Assembly: GCA_023396095.1 (NCBI GenBank)
Contig: JAEWXG010000010.1
Location: forward strand, 1 to 56,589
Direction of reading: 5' to 3'
DNA length: 56,589 nt
DNA from: Bacillota bacterium
Lineage (GTDB): Bacteria > Bacillota > Clostridia > Christensenellales > UBA3700
The notes under the pieces were generated by a model. The model searched no databases. It was given only the letters and a program-made list of their open reading frames with translations, and was not told where the DNA came from. A program made the translations under genes and the position numbers. Positions 51,830 through 56,589 of the stretch are shown here, in pieces. Each line of letters opens with the position of its first letter. Positions within the stretch are counted from its first letter, which is position 1.

Positions 51830-51965
51830 AATCTCTCCAAAAATAAAGTAATATTATAATTTTAAGTTCTATTTATAAAAAAGCAAACAATAACACGATG
51901 TTATTTCTGTAATAATATAAAACGTTTTAAAAGATAAATATTTAGTGATAGTTTAGATACGGTTT

Positions 51966-52589
51966 TTATTGACCAATGCGAATATTAGAAACATCGACTC
52001 CGTCTGCGTATTGAAGATATTCTTTTTTCAGATTTTCAATCCGGTATTTAATTACATTTTTTGGGACATAGTATTTGTTTGCCAAACAATCTATGCATTG
52101 AGGCAATGAAAATTTCTTTGAGAAAAAATCATAATCCGGCAAAAAGGATGAAAAAGGAACAAGTAGTTCAGCGGCTCCTTCGTTAGCTCTCCATTCTTCA
52201 TAAGCATAGCCAGAAATTAAAAAGTTTTCTTTTAAATTGCACTTAAAAGGTTCCTCATTGCTTGTTAGTAAAAGATGCATTAATTCGTGCGCTAAAACAA
52301 AATTAGGGTTCTTTAATTTTTCATTAATTATTATTACGGCTTTTTTGCCAGGCGTTTTATCAAGATAACCATAAATATCTTGAAATGCAAATTTTTCTAT
52401 AATTGCTATTTTTGTATCTTGAATAATGTTAAAAAAATTTATATTATCATCTACGGATAATGTTAAAGAAGCTCTAATTAAAGTAACCTTATCATAAAGA
52501 GAAGCCTTGTTGTCGAGATTTTTTAATTTTTGCAATTCGGATGCAATGTTATGGAGAGATCTATCTGTTCTGATCATCGTTAATTGCAT
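51966..52589 (-). CDS. ImmA/IrrE-family metallopeptidase (ICE anti-repressor)
   Basis: About 207 residues; ATG at 52589 or 52577 is more credible than the TTG at 52607, since both overlap the end of the repressor gene. The zinc motif LAHELMHLLLTSNEE (HExxH) and later EWRANEGAAELLVPFS with the third ligand region are those of ImmA/IrrE proteins. In ICEBs1 and related elements ImmA cleaves the repressor ImmR during DNA damage or signalling to switch on transfer. Order immR-immA is the same here. Confidence 0.85.
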   Translation of the reverse strand: MQLTMIRTDRSLHNIASELQKLKNLDNKASLYDKVTLIRASLTLSVDDNINFFNIIQDTKIAIIEKFAFQDIYGYLDKTPGKKAVIIINEKLKNPNFVLAHELMHLLLTSNEEPFKCNLKENFLISGYAYEEWRANEGAAELLVPFSSFLPDYDFFSKKFSLPQCIDCLANKYYVPKNVIKYRIENLKKEYLQYADGVDVSNIRIGQ

Positions 52590-53145
52590 TTTCTCTTGCT
52601 TTAACAACTAATTCAGCTGCCCTATACATATCATCAATAGGAACATTTTTTTCTTGTAAGTAAGAAGCAAAGTTCAAATAAACAGAGCTTGTAACATTTT
52701 CTCTTAAAACTTTTTGTGAAAAGTCGCCTGTTTCAAGGTATGCGTATGTAGTACCGAGAGCGTATGCAATATTTTCAATATCAACAGGAGAAGGGTAGCG
52801 AGTTAATTTTCTGTCGCATATAGAATCTATGGTTTCTCTTGAAACCCGTGATTTTTCAAAAAGCCTATTTCTATTGATGGATTTTTCATCCATTAAAACA
52901 TTTACTCTATTGCAAAACTTTTCGATTTGGTCTTTTTCCGGGCCATATAAGTAATTGACAGAAACTCCAAATTTTTCCGCAATATTAGTTATTTGTTCAT
53001 GTGAAGGAAGAGATTTTTTTGTTTCCCACATGGCTAGAGTTGATCTAGATACATTTAACTCTTTGGCAAAATTTTCTTGCGATAAATGATTTAGAGATCT
53101 TAAAGACTTTAAAGACTCTGCAATTCTATTTGAAGTGTTTCCCAT
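52561..53145 (-). CDS. XRE-family repressor (ImmR-like)
   Basis: 194 residues from ATG 53145, with AGGAG eight bases upstream; the longer frame to 53235 crosses the promoter region. A Cro/C1 HTH is clear at the N-terminus (LSQENFAKELNVSRSTLAMW ETKKSLPSHEQ), followed by a second HTH-like part (NRNRLFEKSRVSRETIDSIC). Such repressors keep an ICE silent until cleaved by ImmA, which it overlaps. The operators described at 53196-53377 are its likely targets and include its own promoter. Confidence 0.85.
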   Translation of the reverse strand: MGNTSNRIAESLKSLRSLNHLSQENFAKELNVSRSTLAMWETKKSLPSHEQITNIAEKFGVSVNYLYGPEKDQIEKFCNRVNVLMDEKSINRNRLFEKSRVSRETIDSICDRKLTRYPSPVDIENIAYALGTTYAYLETGDFSQKVLRENVTSSVYLNFASYLQEKNVPIDDMYRAAELVVKARENAINDDQNR

Positions 53146-53195
53146 AAGCAAACTCCTATCCTTTATAAAATATATGGTAAAACTAGTTTTTAAAA

Positions 53196-53205
53196 ATGTC
53201 AACAT
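53196..53205. promoter_or_regulatory. Operator copy A over the repressor promoter
   Basis: ATGTCAACAT. On the minus strand it reads ATGTTGACAT, whose TTGACA can serve as the -35 of the repressor gene with TACCAT 17 bases on. Confidence 0.55.
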
Positions 53206-53296
53206 AAAAGGACAATGGTCAATAATATTGTGCACAAATTTTGTTAATTATTGAAAAAACATTCTTAAACACATAAAAATAAAATAATTGTCAAAA

Positions 53297-53306
53297 ATGT
53301 TGACAT
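53297..53306. promoter_or_regulatory. Operator copy B over the rightward ICE promoter
   Basis: ATGTTGACAT, the exact reverse complement of copy A. A partial third copy, GTCAACAT, lies at 53370-53377. Confidence 0.6.
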
Positions 53307-53328
53307 AAAAATAAAACGGTTGTAAGAT
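53300..53328 (+). promoter_or_regulatory. Rightward promoter of the conjugation genes
   Basis: TTGACA (53300-53305), 17 bases, TAAGAT (53323-53328). The -35 lies inside operator copy B. The rest of the 323-base gap between the repressor and the pilin gene is AT-rich without further features. Confidence 0.65.
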
Positions 53329-53468
53329 GTTGTTGATGTCAAAAAAGCAAACATGAATCAAAGTAATAAGTCAACATTACAGACATTAAATAGGAAATTG
53401 CTAACAGTTTATCAAAAAAATATTTATTTGCGTTGAATAAAAAACATAAAAAATAGGAGGAATAAAAA

Positions 53469-53786
53469 ATGTTTAATTATTTAATTTCGGGAGTAACTGG
53501 AGGAGATGCACAAGCTTTAGATACTTTTAAAGGGCATTTGGATAAGCTTATAGGTCAATCATTTAAATACCTAATAGGGATAGGAATAAGCCTTGTGGTA
53601 TTATGGGCAATTTATATTGGCGTGAAAGTTCTTTCTGCAAAGAAAGCCGAACAAAGGGTGGAAGCAAAAACAATGCTTAAACAATTTATTTTAGGAGTGG
53701 TATTGATTTTTGTTTTAGCTGTTGGAGCACCATTACTAATACAAGCTTTGATAGCGTGGGCTCAAGAAAGTGGATTAACTAATTAA
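53469..53786 (+). CDS. Pilin-like conjugal transfer protein (VirB2-like, Mbov_0395-type)
   Basis: 105 residues after AGGAGGAATAAAAA. Two membrane helices (about 34-53 and 71-95) joined by a charged loop (SAKKAEQRVEAKTMLKQ), ending IQALIAWAQESGLTN. Size, layout and loop match the small pilin-like proteins of type IV secretion systems in Gram-positive and mycoplasma ICEs. It would sit in the membrane before assembly. First gene after the rightward promoter, and a partner of the large channel protein at 55362. Confidence 0.75.
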   Translation: MFNYLISGVTGGDAQALDTFKGHLDKLIGQSFKYLIGIGISLVVLWAIYIGVKVLSAKKAEQRVEAKTMLKQFILGVVLIFVLAVGAPLLIQALIAWAQESGLTN

Positions 53787-53842
53787 TAGCAACAACATTG
53801 TTTCTATATATAAATTGTCGTTTTAAAAGGATGAAATTAAAA

Positions 53843-54064
53843 ATGATAAAACTTAAAGGCAAAGAAAAAAAAGTTTTAATGAAAGAATTTCTAGAATTGA
53901 ATGATCAAGAAATGGATATATATCTAAAAATAGAAAAAGAAATAGAGGTTAATGAAAAATGTCTATTCTGTGGAAACAATATAGTAGGCTGTGCTTTTGG
54001 AATATTTAAGTGTGAGTGCTGTGGAAATCATTTTACTATTGATGAATATGTAAAAATCTATTGA
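53843..54064 (+). CDS. Small zinc-ribbon protein of the conjugative element
   Basis: 73 residues from ATG 53843 (AAAAGGATG upstream). It contains CLFCGN and CECCGNHF, a CxxC...CxCC zinc ribbon in the C-terminal half, and a Lys/Glu-rich N-terminal half. No family assigned. A start at 53831 is also possible. Confidence 0.55.
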   Translation: MIKLKGKEKKVLMKEFLELNDQEMDIYLKIEKEIEVNEKCLFCGNNIVGCAFGIFKCECCGNHFTIDEYVKIY

Positions 54065-54118
54065 AAAATATAAAGAGTAAAAAAGGGAAAGCCACTTGAA
54101 AAAAAGTGGAGAATTTAA

Positions 54119-54202
54119 ATGAAAATACAACATTCAAGTTTTAATTTCACAACTGTTTTTAATAATGCTATATTGCATTATTCGCCCAAAAGGGTTTTAT
54201 AG
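54119..54202 (+). CDS. Possible 27-residue peptide
   Basis: MKIQHSSFNFTTVFNNAILH YSPKRVL, with GGAG seven bases before the ATG. Only the ribosome site supports it; composition is ordinary. Could equally be chance. Confidence 0.3.
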   Translation: MKIQHSSFNFTTVFNNAILHYSPKRVL

Positions 54203-54288
54203 AGCGTATTTGTTTAGAAAATTTAAATGATTAAATGTCCACCTAGTGGATTTTAGAAGAGATGAAAAATGTTAATGGAGATTTAAAA

Positions 54289-54561
54289 ATGGCAGAAAAA
54301 CTTGTTAAAGGAGCAAGAAACAAACAAAAAAGGAAATACACAGAAATTGTATCTTACTTAGAAAAAAGAAGAATGGATGATGAAGAGAGTTATTTAAAAG
54401 CCGTTATATATATGTTTACAAGAATTAATGATGAAACAGAATTAAATAAGTATGTTGAGTTAGTAATGCGGAGTAGACTAGAGGAATTTTTTGGATCATA
54501 TATGAGACGTGTTTTAAAAAATGCGTGTGCTTCAGATAGTGAAATAAAACGTAATACATAG
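54289..54561 (+). CDS. Small helical protein of the conjugative element
   Basis: 90 residues from ATG 54289, chosen because GGAG stands eight bases upstream (a start at 54262 is also open). Basic N-terminus (EKLVKGARNKQKRKYTEIVS), then amphipathic helices (YLKAVIYMFTRINDETELNK). No family recognised. Its last codons overlap a set of 12-base repeats. Confidence 0.55.
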   Translation: MAEKLVKGARNKQKRKYTEIVSYLEKRRMDDEESYLKAVIYMFTRINDETELNKYVELVMRSRLEEFFGSYMRRVLKNACASDSEIKRNT

Positions 54562-54582
54562 TGTAATACACAATGTAATACA
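54551..54582 (+). repeat. Three 12-bp iterated repeats (GTAATACA)
   Basis: GTAATACA begins at 54551, 54563 and 54575, an exact 12-base period. Two more copies with the same period are at 55326 and 55338. Confidence 0.75.
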
Positions 54583-54607
54583 AAGCGATTAAGAATAAAA
54601 AACAAAT

Positions 54608-54637
54608 AAAAACTCCGAAATAAATCGGAGTTTAAAC
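54608..54637. terminator. Bidirectional terminator
   Basis: AAAAACTCCGA-AATAAA-TCGGAGTTT. It serves the small plus-strand genes and the minus-strand lipoprotein gene. Confidence 0.75.
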
Positions 54638-54669
54638 GCACATTAATAATTTAATAATTAGCCGTTATT

Positions 54670-55230
54670 TTAGGTGTTATATGGTGAGAAATCATCTACA
54701 GCACTAGGAAAAGTTTCATTTGCTTTAGTTAAAGTGTAGCCACTATATTTTGTAATTTTTGAATTTCTCATGGCTTCTAAATTTAATAAAGGAATTTCAA
54801 AAAGTTGTTTTGGTCCAGCAATATCAAATTTTTCATTATTGTCGTAATCATATGACATAAAAATGCCTAGAGAAGAGGTTATATTAATATATTCAGAAGT
54901 TTCCCATTCTCTGGTATCTATATTAGGATTTTTTACATCATAAGTATCACCAGTTTGAATTTTATTAGTTAACCATTTATCTACATTAGGGATTTTTACT
55001 TGATGAGCAAAATTAACTTTACCAGAAACGCCTTTATCTTCTGTTAGATCCTCTTGTATGAATTGAACAAGTACTCTATGAATTCTTCCAGTTGCTTCAT
55101 CGGTATATTCATAAGTTGAATAAACTCCAGATGGGCGAAGATGGTTAAATTCTCCGCAAGATGCAAATGAAATAGCTGAAACTATTAAAACGGAAATAAT
55201 GCTAATTGTTAATAAAACTTTTTTTCTCAT
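54670..55230 (-). CDS. Predicted lipoprotein inside the conjugative element
   Basis: 186 residues from ATG 55230, which follows AAAGGAG; the longer frame to 55329 lacks a site. Signal peptide with lipobox FASC at about residue 25. The outer part has DEATGRIHRVLVQFIQED and ITSSLGIFMSYDYDNNEKFD. No family recognised. It is transcribed against the surrounding genes, between the two groups of 12-base repeats. Could be an entry-exclusion lipoprotein, a cargo gene, or unrelated. Confidence 0.65.
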   Translation of the reverse strand: MRKKVLLTISIISVLIVSAISFASCGEFNHLRPSGVYSTYEYTDEATGRIHRVLVQFIQEDLTEDKGVSGKVNFAHQVKIPNVDKWLTNKIQTGDTYDVKNPNIDTREWETSEYINITSSLGIFMSYDYDNNEKFDIAGPKQLFEIPLLNLEAMRNSKITKYSGYTLTKANETFPSAVDDFSPYNT

Positions 55231-55325
55231 AATATATAACTCCTTTTCATAAAAATGTATGTGTATATTATACCAAATAAAAATGAGAAAAAAGCATAAA
55301 AGTGTCAAAAAGGAAATAAAAAAAC

Positions 55326-55345
55326 GCAATACAAAATGTAATACA
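55326..55345 (+). repeat. Two further 12-bp repeats upstream of the channel gene
   Basis: GCAATACA at 55326 and GTAATACA at 55338, 12 bases apart, matching the repeats at 54551-54582; 17 bases before the next gene's ATG. Confidence 0.7.
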
Positions 55346-55361
55346 AAAAAGAGAGGATAAA

Positions 55362-56589
55362 ATGGCAGATTTATTTAACAAAGGAATATTAGTACTAGTC
55401 ACCTGGATATTAAAGATGATTGACTTTATCTTTGCCCTATTTAAAGTAGTAGCCGGTGTTGAAGAAGTTAAAATATCTAAAGATGGAAAGGCTAATAACT
55501 TGTTAGCAGGGATTCTTGGCAACAACAAGGTTGTAAAGGTGTTTATTTATGTTTTTCTTTTGGCCATATTTGTCGGCATGGTATTTGCGATATTATCCGC
55601 TATTAGAAACTCTGTAAGATACAAAAAGAGTAATGCCAAAGTAATATCTCAATATGTTTATTCAATATTAGGTATATTCATTGTTTTTGTTGCGTTATAC
55701 GGTTTCATTATCCTTTCCGGGCAAATATTAGAAGCTATCAATGAAGCGTTTTCTTCCGGTACAAATTTATCAACTGGAAACAGGATCATTAAAGCATTAG
55801 GTGAATCCGCAATATCCGATCAAGCGAAATTTGATGCACTTTTTACAGAAGATGCAAATGGTATAGCAGGAATATATAGGAATGATTTTGTAGATGATTT
55901 TTATGGACAACTTAGAAAAGTTGGATTTGGTTACGAATGGAAAAACTATGGTGCTGTAAATCCACATCAATTCCAGGTATTCATAGCATTAGTGGCATCT
56001 TGTATTATAGGGGTATGTTCTGTAATGGCTCTTGTTCAGTTAGTTGTAAGAGTATATGACATCATCTTTTTAACTTTAGTAATGCCATTACCACTTGCAG
56101 CATATCCGCTTGATGACGGTGCAAGATTTAGTGAATGGCGTAAAACTATAGTATCTAAAGTATTTTTAGCCTACGGAACAATTATAGCGGTTAACGTATA
56201 TTTGATGATTATAGAGTTAATAAACGATATAAGTTTTGCCGGCAATTTATCACTGGAAGTAAAAGGCACAGATACCGGATTTTTATTAAATCTATTTAAG
56301 GTATTTATGATAGTTGCTGGAGGTTTCACTATATCTGCAGGACAATTGTTGTTCTCACGTATTATGGGAACATCGAATGAAGAGAGTGCACAATCCGGGC
56401 ATAATTTTAGGTCCGCTCTTGCAGGAGCAGGAACTGCAGCCGGAATAGCAAAAGGTGCAGGCAAAGTTATGTTTGGGAAAGGTAAAGATAAGAACCAGGA
56501 TTTAGCAGACAAAATAGCAGGAAGTATTGGTGGCGGAAACGGAATGAGTAAGTCGCCTACAGCTGGCGGCGGAAGATTTAAAGGTATAG
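55362..56589 (+). CDS. Conjugal transfer membrane channel protein (TrbL/VirB6-like, Mbov_0396-type), 3' end beyond window
   Basis: At least 409 residues, open to the right edge. ATG follows GAGAGG. Starts MADLFNKGILVLVTWILKMI, with six or more membrane helices up to about residue 345 (for example VFIYVFLLAIFVGMVFAILS, VTIIFLTLVMPLPLAAYPL-like segment near 230-250), then a Gly/Ala-rich cytoplasmic tail (AGAGTAAGIAKGAGKVMFGK). The core PLPLAAYPLDDGARFSEWRK is characteristic of the ICE VirB6-like family. It would form the inner-membrane channel of the type IV secretion apparatus. Follows the pilin-like gene by 1.6 kb; more conjugation genes are expected to the right. Confidence 0.75.
   Translation, partial: MADLFNKGILVLVTWILKMIDFIFALFKVVAGVEEVKISKDGKANNLLAGILGNNKVVKVFIYVFLLAIFVGMVFAILSAIRNSVRYKKSNAKVISQYVYSILGIFIVFVALYGFIILSGQILEAINEAFSSGTNLSTGNRIIKALGESAISDQAKFDALFTEDANGIAGIYRNDFVDDFYGQLRKVGFGYEWKNYGAVNPHQFQVFIALVASCIIGVCSVMALVQLVVRVYDIIFLTLVMPLPLAAYPLDDGARFSEWRKTIVSKVFLAYGTIIAVNVYLMIIELINDISFAGNLSLEVKGTDTGFLLNLFKVFMIVAGGFTISAGQLLFSRIMGTSNEESAQSGHNFRSALAGAGTAAGIAKGAGKVMFGKGKDKNQDLADKIAGSIGGGNGMSKSPTAGGGRFKGI

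Noticed and set aside
1..56589. CRISPR array
   Set aside because: No regularly spaced 25-36 base repeats; the only periodic repeats are the short 12-base ones in the conjugative element.

Overview
The window is 56.6 kb of a low-GC, AT-rich bacterial chromosome that uses the standard genetic code. Ribosome binding sites are AGGAGG-like, promoters are TTGACA-17-TATAAT-like, tRNAs carry an encoded CCA, and the gene set (rpmH-rnpA-yidC-jag-mnmE-mnmG-rsmG-parB, YitT, alanine dehydrogenase, CvpA, ImmR/ImmA) fits a Gram-positive Bacillota/Clostridia-type lineage. I cannot name a genus. The core of the window is the replication-origin region.

Layout. (1) 1-6.1 kb is a graveyard of mobile DNA, partly GC-richer than the rest: the 3' end of an IS3-family transposase, an intact AAA/DUF4143 ATPase flanked by related palindromic motifs, decayed phage/ICE replication genes (DnaC-like loader, replisome organizer), an ORF6N gene fused to the front of a DNA adenine methyltransferase, an intact RhuM gene behind a frameshifted HTH regulator, and fragments of a serine recombinase and a DUF4357 protein. 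(2) 6.1-10 kb is a polar amino-acid ABC transporter operon; its substrate-binding protein appears circularly permuted. (3) 10.2-15.8 kb holds ApgM phosphoglycerate mutase, a large surface protein, a condensation/acyltransferase-like protein and a zinc-ribbon membrane protein. (4) 15.8-24.5 kb holds gyrA, gyrB and recF leftward, and dnaA and dnaN rightward. DnaA boxes lie between dnaA and dnaN, the likely oriC. (5) 24.5-33.1 kb is the parB-rsmG-mnmG-mnmE-jag-yidC-rnpA-rpmH block plus ppx and mtnN, all leftward and so pointing at the origin. (6) 33.1-34.4 kb is a gene-free stretch with several parS-like sites and a G-rich candidate structured RNA, then four tRNA genes. (7) 34.5-51.8 kb is mostly housekeeping: ychF, argS, a pair of related membrane proteins, ftsH, a CvpA-like gene, tRNA-Glu, a PHP phosphatase, ald, YitT, a GH2 glycosidase and proS. 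(8) 52.0 kb to the right edge is the start of an integrative conjugative element: an ImmA/ImmR-type switch, divergent promoters with shared operators, a VirB2-like pilin, small genes and a TrbL/VirB6-like channel protein cut by the window edge.

How it fits together. Replication genes (DnaA, DnaN, RecF, gyrase) surround oriC, and ParB with its presumed parS cluster would handle segregation. The ribosomal/tRNA-modification/membrane-insertion block is the classic origin neighbour, but here it lies inverted relative to oriC: hand-sampled base composition gives C>G on the + strand left of about 21.5 kb and G>C on its right, so this block is transcribed head-on to the fork. No ParA gene is present. 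The most unusual single observation is the permuted substrate-binding protein at 9.1-10.0 kb.
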